Shown: positions 5,473 to 14,400 of the stretch, piece by piece
How positions within the stretch are numbered: the stretch's first letter is position 1
Layout: every line of letters starts with the position of its first letter
From: Hyphomicrobiales bacterium
GTDB lineage: Bacteria; Pseudomonadota; Alphaproteobacteria; Rickettsiales; JACKKO01
Direction of reading: 5' to 3'
DNA length: 44,537 nucleotides
Assembly (NCBI GenBank): GCA_024236395.1
Contig: JACKKO010000006.1
Location: 1 to 44,537 of the forward strand
Made by a program: the position numbers and the translations under genes
Notes under the pieces: model-generated
What the model was told of the DNA's origin: nothing
Databases searched by the model: none
What the model saw: only the letters and a program-made list of their open reading frames with translations

Positions 5473-6663
5473 ATGACTGTAAACGATCTTAGCCGTCGTA
5501 TGGATACGCTTGGCTCGGCCTGGGAGGAATTTAAATCCACCAACGACCGACGCCTGACGGAAATTGAACGCAAAGGCAGTGCCGACCCGCTGACCGAAAG
5601 CAAGCTGGCCAATCTTGGCTCGGTCATGGACCGGCTGAGCACCCTGGAAGTGGCGGTATCCCGCCCGGGGAAATCGGCTTCCGCCGGGTACAGTGTACCG
5701 GACGGGCTGGCACTGGAGCATAAGGAAGCCTTCTGTGCCTATCTGCGTAAAGGCGCGGAAAGCAATCTGCATATACTGGAGAAAAAAGCCCTTTCTGCTG
5801 GCTCTGACCCGGATGGGGGTTATCTGGTAACGCCACAGGTTTCCGAGCGCGTGGTGCGTACGGTGTATGAAACCTCGCCATTGCGGCGGGTGGCGGCGGT
5901 GGAAACCATTTCCAGTGATTCACTGGAAATCCTGGAAGACCGTGATGAAGCCGCCAGCGGCTGGACCTCGGAAACGGGGGCGGTGAGTGATACCGACAGC
6001 CCGGAACTGGGAAAAAAGATCATCCCGGTGCATGAGCTTTACGCCCAGCCCAAAGCCACACAAAAGCTGATTGATGATGCCAGTGTGGATATTGAGCTGT
6101 GGCTGGCCGAGAAGCTGGCCGATGCTTTTAGCCGCAAGGAGAATACCTCCTTCATCAGCGGCGATGGGATTGGTAAACCGCGTGGTATTCTGACCTACGA
6201 TGCCGGGACGAGTTGGGGGCAAATCGAGCAGGTGGTTTCCGGGGATAACGGGAATGTCACGGCCGACAGCCTGATTCAGCTCTATTACAGCCTGAAAGAG
6301 GAATACGCCATTCATGCCACCTTCCTGATGAACCGTGCGACCGCGCAGCAGGCACGTTTGCTGAAAGAATCGGCAACCGGGCAATATCTCTGGCAGCCGG
6401 GTCTGACTGCTGGTGCGCCGGATACGTTGTTGGGCCTGCCGGTAATCCAGGCGGCCGATATGCCGACCCCGGCCACGGATTCGCTTTCGGTGGCGGTGGC
6501 GGATTTCTCACGTGCGTACCAGATTGTGGACCGCACGGGGATTCGTGTGCTGCGTGATCCATTCACCGATAAACCGTTTGTGAAGTTCTACAGCACGAAA
6601 CGCGTGGGTGGTGACGTGGTGAATTTTGAAGCCATCAAACTGCTGAAGCTTTCGGCTTCCTAA
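5473..6663 (+). CDS. HK97-fold major capsid protein
   Basis: 396 residues from the ATG at 5473, which has AAGGAGAG five bases upstream; an ATG at 5449 lacks one. The first ~110 residues are a charged, coiled-coil-like delta/scaffold domain (SRRMDTLGSAWEEFKSTNDR). The shell domain begins near SAGSDPDGGYLVTPQVSERV, the usual protease cut region, and continues with ETISSDSLEILEDRDEA, SGDGIGKPRGIL and a C-terminal DPFTDKPFVKFYSTKRVGGD. Equivalent to GTA g5. It should self-assemble into proheads with the protease inside. Confidence 0.92.
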   Translation: MTVNDLSRRMDTLGSAWEEFKSTNDRRLTEIERKGSADPLTESKLANLGSVMDRLSTLEVAVSRPGKSASAGYSVPDGLALEHKEAFCAYLRKGAESNLHILEKKALSAGSDPDGGYLVTPQVSERVVRTVYETSPLRRVAAVETISSDSLEILEDRDEAASGWTSETGAVSDTDSPELGKKIIPVHELYAQPKATQKLIDDASVDIELWLAEKLADAFSRKENTSFISGDGIGKPRGILTYDAGTSWGQIEQVVSGDNGNVTADSLIQLYYSLKEEYAIHATFLMNRATAQQARLLKESATGQYLWQPGLTAGAPDTLLGLPVIQAADMPTPATDSLSVAVADFSRAYQIVDRTGIRVLRDPFTDKPFVKFYSTKRVGGDVVNFEAIKLLKLSAS

Positions 6664-6733
6664 AGGTAATCAGTGCTGAGTGCCGGGCAAAATGCGGTGC
6701 TCAGCACATAACACTTACTACGGAGTAAAAACG

Positions 6734-7143
6734 ATGAAAGATATCCATAATAATATCAAAGTCAGCCGGGCCATTAGCCCGGTAAGTGTCTCAGATAACA
6801 CGGTGCAGGTGAGCCAGATTATCGATACACAAGGGTTTAACGCGCTGGAATTTCTGATTGCTATTGGTTCGGTAGCGGATGCCGATGCGACCTTCACCGT
6901 GCTGTTGGAAGATGGCGACGATGCCGCGCTTTCCGACGCTGCAGCCGTGGCTGATGCGGAGTTACTGGGTACGGAGCCGCTGCCTCGTTCCAGTATGACA
7001 ATGACAACGAAACGCGCCGTATTGGCTATATTGGTTCCAAGCGTTACGTGCGCCTGACCATCACCCCCGCCAATAATGCCAGTGCGGCGTTACTTTCCGC
7101 CGTTGCGGTACAAGGGCGCACGGCAAACGCACCCGTGGCGTAG
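6734..7143 (+). pseudogene. Small capsid-region phage protein, frameshifted
   Basis: Begins MKDIHNNIKVSRAISPVSV with CGGAG nine bases upstream. The reading frame holds to DAELLGTE (about 6977) and would then read out of frame to a stop at 7057, but the correct continuation is in the next frame: AAASFQYDNDNETRRIGYIG, then KRYVRLTITPANNAS and a stop at 7141. A single missing base in ACGGAGCCGCTG (expected GGAGGCC) explains it. The family is common beside capsid genes in proteobacterial phages; its role is probably head decoration or stabilisation (inferred). It may be a real mutation or a one-base sequence error. Confidence 0.7.
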
Positions 7144-7146
7144 TTC

Positions 7147-7225
7147 GTTACATGTTACCAGTTACCAGTTACTAGTTACGAGAGTGCTAGTGACTGGTAG
7201 CCAGCGACCCGTAACGCGTAACTCA
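7147..7225. repeat. Short GTTAC/TAGTTAC repeat cluster
   Basis: Tandem variants of GTTACCAGTTACTAGTTAC fill the gap between the frameshifted gene and the adaptor gene, ending in GTAACGCGTAAC. Related strings occur at 11314-11347 and 18386-18424, so this is a dispersed intergenic repeat rather than a phage element. Confidence 0.6.
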
Positions 7226-7240
7226 TAGATAGGTATTTCC

Positions 7241-7783
7241 ATGACCACCTACTTTCCCACCCTTACACTGATAACCGCACCTGCAGAGGAGCCGTTGTCG
7301 CTGAGCGAAGCCAAGCTTTACCTGCGCGTGGATAGCAGTGATGAAGATAGCGTCATCACCCGTATGATCGCCACGGCGCGGCAGGCCGCAGAACATTACA
7401 CGCGGCGTTCCTTTATCACCCAGACCTGGACGCTGGCCTATGATGATTATGCGCCGGCGATGGTTGCATTGCCGAAAGGGCCGGTGCAGAGCATCACCAG
7501 CGTGAAAACCATTGCCCGTGATGCCACGGAAACCGTGATCAGCAGCAGTGTCTATACGATGGATGCCGGGAAGAACCGGCTATTGTTTGATGCCGATATT
7601 CTGGGGCTGGTGGTACAGATTACCTATGTGGCAGGTTATGGCGACGCCAGTTCAATACCGGAAGCGCTGAAGCAGGGGATGCTGGCGCATATCGCCGACC
7701 TCTATGAGCAACGCCCGAATTACGCCGGATTGCCGCTCACGGCGCGTGATCTGTATGCACCCTATCGCAGTTTGAGGCTTTGA
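7241..7783 (+). CDS. Head-tail adaptor (phiE125 gp8/GTA g6 type)
   Basis: 180 residues. The N-terminus has the family pattern LITAPAEEPLSLSEAKLYLRVD followed by EDSVITRMIATARQAAEHYT (an helical bundle), then beta segments (LPKGPVQSITSVKT) and a C-terminal ADLYEQRPNY. Proteins of this family bind beneath the portal ring. Good context: capsid upstream and head closure gene one base downstream. Function from family; no unusual residues seen. Confidence 0.85.
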   Translation: MTTYFPTLTLITAPAEEPLSLSEAKLYLRVDSSDEDSVITRMIATARQAAEHYTRRSFITQTWTLAYDDYAPAMVALPKGPVQSITSVKTIARDATETVISSSVYTMDAGKNRLLFDADILGLVVQITYVAGYGDASSIPEALKQGMLAHIADLYEQRPNYAGLPLTARDLYAPYRSLRL

Positions 7784-7784
7784 G

Positions 7785-8123
7785 ATGAAAAAACGCACAT
7801 TAGCATCGCGGATGGATAAGCGCGTGATACTGCAATCTCCGCAGGAAACCGTGGATACCGGTGGTGGGTATAGCGTGACCTGGCAAGAAGTGGCTACACT
7901 CTGGGCGCATATGGAAGTGCTGGGGCGCGGGCGGGAAGCCTGGCAAGATGCGCAGTTGCAGGATCGGCAGCTTTTCCGTTTTACCCTGCGCTATCGGGAT
8001 GGTGTTACGACGAAGCAGCGGCTGGTTTATGACAGCCGGACATTCAATATCCGCGCGGTGGTGAACCCTGATGAGCGTGGCGAGATGTTGGAACTCGTCG
8101 CTGAAGAAGGTGTGGCGGTTTAA
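7785..8123 (+). CDS. Head closure / head-tail joining protein
   Basis: 112 residues of the SPP1 gp16 / phage head-tail joining family: RMDKRVILQSPQE, DTGGGYSVTWQEVATLWAHM, RYRDGVTTKQRLVYDSRTFN, VVNPDERGEMLELVAEE. This order (strand, W-x-E, 'LRYR', 'N-R-E-L') is the family hallmark. ATG at 7785, one base after the preceding stop, so probably translationally coupled. It would close the head after packaging and dock the tail or tail-replacing structure. Confidence 0.85.
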   Translation: MKKRTLASRMDKRVILQSPQETVDTGGGYSVTWQEVATLWAHMEVLGRGREAWQDAQLQDRQLFRFTLRYRDGVTTKQRLVYDSRTFNIRAVVNPDERGEMLELVAEEGVAV

Positions 8124-8145
8124 CGCTTACAATAAGGAGAGACCC

Positions 8146-8544
8146 ATGCATCCGATATGGCAACTGAAAGAAGCGGTGTATAGCGCATTGACCGGGGATG
8201 CTACGCTGATGGCGATGGTAACCGGTGTGTATGACTATGTGCCGGAAGATACGGCCTACCCGTGCGTCACCCTGACGCTCGCCGAGGTCGAAGACTGGGG
8301 AACGCGCACGGTGTGTGGGCAGCGGGTGGCGCTGACCTTGCAGGTATTCAGCCGGGAACGCAGTAGCCAGTCCTGCCTGAATATCCTCGACCGGTTGCAC
8401 GCGGTACTGCACGATGCCAGCCTGAGTTTAAGCGAGGACGTGCTGGTTAGCCTGCGTGCCGGTGCCAGCGATGTCACGCCCGGCAGTGATGGGTTGAGTA
8501 TACAGGGGCGGATCGCCTTTTACGCATGGATAGAAATTAGTTAG
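8146..8544 (+). CDS. DUF3168 tail terminator (GTA g8 type)
   Basis: 132 residues from the ATG at 8146 (MHPIWQLKEAVY) with AAGGAG seven bases upstream. Contains LTGDATLMAMVTGVYDYVP, YPCVTLTLAEVEDWGTRT and FSRERSSQSCLNILDRLHAVLHD, the usual DUF3168 pattern. In the Rhodobacter GTA this protein forms the tail terminator ring that joins the tail tube to the head. Here no tail tube gene follows, which makes its partner unclear. Confidence 0.85.
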   Translation: MHPIWQLKEAVYSALTGDATLMAMVTGVYDYVPEDTAYPCVTLTLAEVEDWGTRTVCGQRVALTLQVFSRERSSQSCLNILDRLHAVLHDASLSLSEDVLVSLRAGASDVTPGSDGLSIQGRIAFYAWIEIS

Positions 8545-8555
8545 CAGGAGGCGGT

Positions 8556-9161
8556 ATGCCAGCATCGTTTGAAGAGATACAATTCCCGGATGATATTGCC
8601 TATGGCTCCAGCGGCGGGCCGGCCTATTCCACCGACGTGGTGGTGTTGGCCAGCGGGCATGAGCAACGCAATATCAACTGGTCATCCGCCCGGGCGCGTT
8701 ACAATGTGGCGCACGGGGTGAAAACACAAACGCAGCTGGATGCGCTGATTGCCTTTTTCCGTGCGCGGCAGGGGCGGGCGATGGGGTTCCGTTTCAAGGA
8801 CTGGACGGACTTTAGCGCTACCGCACAGGTGATTGGAACCGGTGATGGTGCCACCACACAGTTTCAACTGGTGAAGACCTATACAAGCGGCTCAGTCACT
8901 CACACACGGACGATCACCAAGCCGGTTTCCGGCACGGTGACGGTGTATCTGGATGCGGTGGAGCAGACCAGCGGTGTGACGGTGGATACTACCACCGGTA
9001 TTATAACGTTCAGTAGTGCGCCTTCCGGCAGTGTGGTGGTAACAGCAGATTTTGAATTCGATGTCCCGGTGCGGTTTGATACCGACCGGCTCTCGGCGTC
9101 GCTGGATAGTTACGGCAGCTATTCCTGGCTGGATATCCCACTCATTGAAGTGCGGGTGTAG
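8556..9161 (+). CDS. DUF2460 distal tail protein (GTA g12 type)
   Basis: 201 residues. FEEIQFPDDIAYGSSGGPAY and NINWSSARARYNVAHGVKT near the N-terminus, RQGRAMGFRFKDWTDF in the middle and SWLDIPLIEVRV at the end match the GTA DUF2460 family almost along its length. The protein normally caps the end of the tail tube. Ribosome binding site CAGGAGG six bases before the ATG. Only 11 bases separate it from the tail terminator gene; the four or so genes that normally lie between are missing. Confidence 0.9.
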   Translation: MPASFEEIQFPDDIAYGSSGGPAYSTDVVVLASGHEQRNINWSSARARYNVAHGVKTQTQLDALIAFFRARQGRAMGFRFKDWTDFSATAQVIGTGDGATTQFQLVKTYTSGSVTHTRTITKPVSGTVTVYLDAVEQTSGVTVDTTTGIITFSSAPSGSVVVTADFEFDVPVRFDTDRLSASLDSYGSYSWLDIPLIEVRV

Positions 9162-9163
9162 CC

Positions 9164-10015
9164 ATGAAATCCATTTCCACAGCACTGAACACGCATCTGG
9201 AAGGGGAGGTGACGACCCTGGCCACCTGCTGGAAAATCACGCGGCGGGATAGTACTGTCCTTGGCTTTACCGATCACGATCAGAATATCACGTTTGAATC
9301 CCAGCTTTATGTGGCGTCCGGTGGGTTTACGCCGTCTGCCATCGCGGGGAGCACTGACCTGGCGGTGGATAATCTGGATGTGGAAGGCGTGCTGGAAGAT
9401 AGCAGCATCACGGCAGAGGATTTGCTAGCGGGTGTCTATGATTTTGCGGAAATCGAAATTTTCATGGTCAATTACACCGACCTGACGCAAGGCAGGCTGT
9501 GGCTGCGCCGTGGGTGGCTGGGTGAGGTGCGTGTGGACAGGCAGCGCTTTGTGGCCGAGGTGCGCGGGCTGACACAGGCGCTTTCCCGCACCATCGGGGA
9601 GCTGTTTTCGCCATCCTGCCGCGCCAAGCTGGGCGATGGGCGGTGCAAGGTCAATCTGGCCAGCCACACCGTCACCGGGACACTGACAAGCGTCACCGAT
9701 AACCGCAGTTTTGCCGATAGCAGCCGAACGGAAGCCGCCGGTACCTATGATTATGGGAAAATCACTTTCACCGGCGGGGCGAATAGCGGGCTGAGCATGG
9801 AAGTCAAAACCTATAGTCCCAGCAACATCGTACTGGTGCTGCCCATGCCCTATACGGTGACGGCGGGGGATACCTATAGCTTGTACGCGGGCTGCGATAA
9901 AACGCTGGAAACCTGTGTCAGCCGGTTCAGCAACGCCGTCAATTTCCGTGGCGAACCGCACGTACCGGGCATCGACCGCATGCTGGAAACCGCCGGAACC
10001 CGCAGTGCGTGGTGA
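9164..10015 (+). CDS. DUF2163 baseplate hub protein (GTA g13 type)
   Basis: 283 residues. N-terminal part: HLEGEVTTLATCWKITRRD, then FTDHDQNITF and LDVEGVLEDSSITAEDLLAGVYDFAEIE. C-terminal part has a Cys set (SPSCRAKLGDGRCKV, then GCDKTLETC) followed by FSNAVNFRGEPHVPG. In lambda gpL and related hubs such cysteines hold an iron-sulfur cluster; by analogy likely here. Two bases after the DUF2460 stop, so co-translated. It should link the distal tail protein to the fibre-like megatron. Confidence 0.88.
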   Translation: MKSISTALNTHLEGEVTTLATCWKITRRDSTVLGFTDHDQNITFESQLYVASGGFTPSAIAGSTDLAVDNLDVEGVLEDSSITAEDLLAGVYDFAEIEIFMVNYTDLTQGRLWLRRGWLGEVRVDRQRFVAEVRGLTQALSRTIGELFSPSCRAKLGDGRCKVNLASHTVTGTLTSVTDNRSFADSSRTEAAGTYDYGKITFTGGANSGLSMEVKTYSPSNIVLVLPMPYTVTAGDTYSLYAGCDKTLETCVSRFSNAVNFRGEPHVPGIDRMLETAGTRSAW

Positions 10016-10099
10016 AAAAAGTGACAAACCGTTAATGTTTTGTTAATACTGCCCTAGTATAGTCATAAGGTGATATAAAATGAACAAACGGGAGTCTGT

Positions 10100-10432
10100 A
10101 TGAATCTATATAAGGGTGATGGAGAAAAAGATGCTGCAGGAACTGAGTCCGGTTTTGAAGGCAAGGAAGACTTTCTTCCACTGTCAGCAGAATTAATTAT
10201 GTCAACTGCTCATCGTGGTGGTAAAACTATTACTGAGATGGAAAAACAGGCGATAACATATGTAGGGGATCCGGATAGTAATACTGCACAGTTTTTAACT
10301 GGAGGGGGGATCACAAGAATGGATCCTTTTTCTAAAGGGAGAACCGCTACGCTGACTCCTGAGTTTCGAGAACACCTTGAGGAATTAATCCTGAAACTGA
10401 CTCCGGCGAAAAATGGGATAGGGCGCTCATGA
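10100..10432 (+). CDS. Uncharacterised protein, first gene of inserted pair
   Basis: 110 residues, acidic N-terminal half (MNLYKGDGEKDAAGTESGF) and a basic C-terminus ending PAKNGIGRS; no signal peptide or membrane segment. I do not recognise it. GGGAG five bases before the ATG supports the start. An AT-rich 84-base gap with TAGTATAGTCATAAGGTGATATAAAATG lies upstream and may contain its own promoter. The stop overlaps the next ATG (ATGA). The pair sits between hub and peptidase genes that are adjacent in the Rhodobacter GTA, so it looks like an added cargo (moron) module. Confidence 0.65.
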   Translation: MNLYKGDGEKDAAGTESGFEGKEDFLPLSAELIMSTAHRGGKTITEMEKQAITYVGDPDSNTAQFLTGGGITRMDPFSKGRTATLTPEFREHLEELILKLTPAKNGIGRS

Positions 10433-10677
10433 GTTCGTTGGCGCGCCGGATTATCGCTGAAAAAAGTTATGTGGTGCAGTTGATTACCGGGCACACGGCA
10501 GATAAGCAGCCATTTTACGTATTTCTACTGATGCCGGCAATTCTGCAGGAAAAGCTGGAAGCCGCAATTCAGGAAGGAGAGACAAACCTGGAGAAATTTG
10601 GGGTTGTTCTGGCCAGCGGAGAGGGGCATGAGCCCCCGGATGCGCTTAAGGCACAAATTAAAGAGCGCTTCGGCTAA
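10429..10677 (+). CDS. Uncharacterised protein, second gene of inserted pair
   Basis: 82 residues: MSSLARRIIAEKSYVVQLIT, FYVFLLMPAILQEKLEAAIQ, NLEKFGVVLASGEGHEPPDA, ending KERFG. Compact and mixed alpha/beta in appearance; no secretion signal. Starts inside the previous gene's stop (ATGA), a classic coupling. Similar short proteins occur as hypothetical genes elsewhere, but I know no function. A two-gene unit closed by its own terminator could be a small toxin-antitoxin or regulatory pair; nothing in the sequence proves this. Confidence 0.65.
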   Translation: MSSLARRIIAEKSYVVQLITGHTADKQPFYVFLLMPAILQEKLEAAIQEGETNLEKFGVVLASGEGHEPPDALKAQIKERFG

Positions 10678-10701
10678 TTAATTATATTTTTTCTAAATCA
10701 T

Positions 10702-10727
10702 ACCCACCAACATGGTGGGTTTTTTTA
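10702..10727 (+). terminator. Intrinsic terminator after inserted pair
   Basis: ACCCACCA-ACA-TGGTGGGT followed by T6. Its layout resembles the toxin-array hairpins: T-tract, then ATG, then the next phage gene's start (10738) about ten bases on. Different stem sequence, so not a copy. Confidence 0.85.
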
Positions 10728-10737
10728 TGTCTTTTTT

Positions 10738-11211
10738 ATGCTGGAATCATGGATTATCACCGAGGTGCGGGGATGGCTGGGGGTGCCGTTTCACCATCAG
10801 GGACGCAGCCGGGCGGGGTGCGATTGTATCGGGCTGATTCTGGGCGTGGCGCACGCATTGCAACTGCCAAGCCGGCAAGGTGGTGCGTTGGCGGAATATG
10901 ACCGGGTAGATTACGGTCAGCTGCCAGAAGATTACGCGTTGCAGGCCTTACTGGAGCGGCATTTGTATGCCCTGCCTGATGCAAAAGCGCGGTCAGGTGA
11001 TGTGGTGCTGTTCCGCTTTCACCGGCACCCGCAGCATGTGGGGCTGATGAGTGATTACCCGGGTGGCGAGCAGGGGTTGATCCATTGCTATGCCGGGATC
11101 GGGCGAGTCACGGAGCACCACCTGAATGCCACCTGGCAGCGGCGTATTGCTGGTGTGTACCGGTTTGCGGGAAGTACGAATCGCGAATCAGGAATCTTGA
11201 ATCACGCGTGA
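10738..11211 (+). CDS. NlpC/P60-type phage cell-wall peptidase (GTA g14 type)
   Basis: 157 residues. GWLGVPFHHQGRSRAGCDCI holds the catalytic Cys (second Cys of GCDC), followed by SGDVVLFRFHRHPQHVGLM with the catalytic His and IHCYAGIGRVTEHHL near the end; the set matches the TIGR02219-type peptidase beside GTA hub genes. It should cut peptide stems during entry. The ordinary protein ends near AGVYRFAG; the last ~13 residues (STNRESGILNHA) are encoded by a dispersed intergenic repeat that has replaced the original stop. Confidence 0.88.
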   Translation: MLESWIITEVRGWLGVPFHHQGRSRAGCDCIGLILGVAHALQLPSRQGGALAEYDRVDYGQLPEDYALQALLERHLYALPDAKARSGDVVLFRFHRHPQHVGLMSDYPGGEQGLIHCYAGIGRVTEHHLNATWQRRIAGVYRFAGSTNRESGILNHA

Positions 11212-11411
11212 TACGTTATACAGTTATTGTCATGCCAGCGCAGGCTGGCATCCAGTTTTAGATACTGGATGCCCCTAGAATTTGCTCCACAAATTCAGGG
11301 AATAACAAAAGATGGTTACTAGTTGTTAGTTGCTAGTTACTGGTAATGTTGTCATACCGTCGTATGACGGCATCCGGGAAACCAGACCCCGTCATCAAGA
11401 CGGGGTGACAG
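11177..11411. repeat. Intergenic repeat mosaic 1
   Basis: In order: CGAATCGCGAATCAGGAATC-type direct repeat (11177-11210, coding for the end of the peptidase); palindrome ATGCCAGC-GCAG-GCTGGCAT (about 11232-11251); ATCCAG/CTGGAT arms around 11250-11270; TTACTAGTTGTTAGTTGC strings (11314-11347); and a double palindrome (11350-11411) built from TGCCGTCGTATGACGGCA-like and ACCCCGTCATCAAGACGGGGT halves. The last element recurs inverted at 18320-18381 and at 25195-25249. Confidence 0.75.
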
Positions 11412-11459
11412 AAATCGAGTTCACGCACTCACTCTTTCACAACATCACGGATATAGATT

Positions 11460-14400
11460 ATGGCAACATTAGTGCTTAACGCGGCTGGTCAGGCAGCAGG
11501 CGGGCCGCTTGGTTCGTTTCTTGGATCGGAGATCGGTGCGCGGATTGATAACGCCATCTTCGGCCCCACAAAACTGCCCGGTGTGCAGGGTGCACGGCTG
11601 GAAGACCTGGCGGTGCAGACCTCCACCTATGGCCGTATGATCCCTATTGTTTATGGCACGGTGCGGATTGGGGGGAATATCATCTGGTCCCGCCCGATCA
11701 GGGAAACCGCCACCACCACCACGGCTACAGCTGGAGGAAAAGGCGGTGGCAGCACGGTCAGCCAGGCGCAGACCAATTACAGCTATTCGGTGACGTTGGC
11801 GGTGGCGGTATGTGAAGGCGAGATTGACGAGATTGTACGCATCTATGCCGATGCGGCGGTGATTGACCCAAATCAGGCCGCCAGCAGTTATACGCTGTAT
11901 ACCGGCAGCGAAACCCAACTGGCCGACCCGATTATTGAATCCTATGAAGGTACCGGCAGCACCCCAGCCTATCGCGGGCTGGCCTATGTGGTGTTTGAGG
12001 ATTTTCAGCTGGCGGATTATGGCAACCGTATTCCGAACTTCACCTTTGAGATTAAGAAAAAGATATTACCTGCTGATAGTAATGGGGATATTCTGGAGAA
12101 TATGCTGAAGTCAGTGGTCATGATTCCTGGCTCCGGGGAGTTTGTGTATGACACCGAAGTGCAGACGAAAGTGACCGGGGAGGATGTCTCAGGCACCTGG
12201 GTGCAGACCGGAACGCGGACGCGTATTAACCAGAATAATCACCACGGCAAGGCCGATGCACTGGTCGCGCTGGATCAGATGGAGGCCACGCTGCCGAATG
12301 TGGAGTGGATTTCCGTGGTGGTGGGGTGGTTTGGTGATGATCTGGATGCCGGGATATGCGTCCTCAAGCCGGGCACGGAATACCAGACCGGGGCTACCAC
12401 CGAGCCGGATAGCTGGGCGGTGGGTAGCTTTACCCGTAGTGTGTCGCACGTCATCACGCTGGATACGAATGATAGCCCCATTTATGGCGGAACACCGGAC
12501 GATGAGAGCCTGGTGCGTTACCTCTCCGAGCTGAAAACGCATGGGTATAATATCTTGCTCTATCCAATGTTTTTTATGGATACGGAAGGGAAGCCCTGGC
12601 GTGGGCGGTTGACCGGTTCGGTGGCCGATGTCGCCAGTTTCTTCACCAAAACCAACGGCTATAACGCATTTATCACGCATTATGCCACGCTGACCAAGGA
12701 TTACGTGGATGCATTTTCGATTGGGTCGGAACTGATCGGGCTGACGAAGGTCAATGACGGTTCCAATAATTTCCCGGCGGTGAATGCGCTGGTCAGTCTG
12801 GCGGCGACGGTAAAGGGGATTGTTGGCTCCGGGGTGAAGGTGACGTATGCGGCAGACTGGTCGGAATACCACCATACCGATGGGGGCTGGTATAATCTTG
12901 ACCCGCTGTGGGCTTCCGCCGATATCGATATGGTGGGGATTGATGCCTATTTCCCGCTGACCGATGCGCCACAAACCGGCTACGACGTGCAGACTGTCAT
13001 CGACGGTTGGACGAGCGGGGAAGGGTATGACTGGTATTACACCGACCCGGAACGCACCACGCAGGCCAGCCTGAGCGCCCCTTACGCCTGGAAGAATATC
13101 CAGTGGTGGTGGGAAAATTCGCATGTAAACCCGGATACCGCCACCACGGCATGGGTACCGGAATCCAAGCCGATCTGGTTTACGGAAGTCGGTTTTCCCT
13201 CGGTGGATGGCGCCACCAATCAGCCCAATGTGTTTTATGATCCGAACAGCTCGGAAGGCGCATTACCGCGTTTTTCCAAGGGACGCGTGGATTTCCTGAT
13301 CCAACGCGTTGGCCTGATGGCCACGGAAAAACAGTGGGAAGGCTCCACGATGATCGAACGGCGCTTTGTCTGGACATGGGATGCGCGACCATACCCGTTC
13401 TGGCCGGATTTGACCAGTGTGTGGAGTGATGGTGGCCTGTGGGCGTATGGCCACTGGATCAGTGGCAAGCTGGGGCTTTCCGCACTGGCGGGGATCGTGG
13501 CGGATCTAACGCAGCGTGCCGGGCTAGAAAGTGCAGACTACGATGTTTCCCTGCTGGAGTCCTTGGTAGATGGCTATGTACTCAGCCGCCAAACCACGAT
13601 CCGTGAGGCGATTGAGGAGCTGCAAACCGCCTATTTCTTTGATGGTGTGGAGACCGATGGGGTTTTGTATTATATCCCGCGCGCCAAGGATGCGGCGCTC
13701 AGTATCGGCGAGGACGACCTGATTCCAATGGAAGAGGGGGAATCCCATTCGTTGCTGGAAATCACTCGTGTGCAGGAGCAGGAGCTGCCGCAGAAGGTGG
13801 ATGTGCTGTACCTCAACCGCGCGCAACACTACCAGACCGGCACGCAGCACGCGCAGCGTCTGGTGGTGGAAAGCCAGGATATCCGAACCATCAATCTGCC
13901 TATCGTGCTGACCGATCAGGCCGCCAAGACGATTGCCGATACCACGCTGTATCGCAGCTGGCTGGAGCGGGATCGGTTTCGTTGCCTGCTGCCAATGCAG
14001 TATGCAGACCTCAACCCTGGCGATGTGGTGGAAATCACGGCAGATGGGGCGTTACACGAAATCCGCATTCTCCGTACCCGTATTCAGGAGCCGGGCGCGG
14101 TGTTGCTAGAAGGCGTGGCCGAAGATCGCAGCGTCTATGATTTTTACACCCCGCCGGGGGTAGCCAGTACTGTGCCGCCTACTGCGCAGGATAGAGGGGT
14201 CACGCGGCTGGCGTTGCTGGATATTCCGGCGCTGCCTTCCGATACGGCAGAAACCATGCGCTTGCGTGTGGCGATGGCCGGGGAGGAAGCTGGTTGGCGC
14301 GGGGCGGTGCTGTACCGTTCCGAAGATGGCGGTAGTAGTTATGCCCAAGTACTTGGTACGGATACGGCCACGGTAATGGGAACCGCTCTGACGGCGCTTG

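Noticed and set aside
6734..7143. Programmed ribosomal frameshift in the small capsid-region gene
   Set aside because: No slippery heptamer or following hairpin at the junction, and this family is not known for frameshifting; one missing base is simpler.
12189..13124. Minus-strand open frame inside the megatron gene
   Set aside because: Arg/His/Pro-rich shadow translation with no motif; the plus-strand gene is certain.
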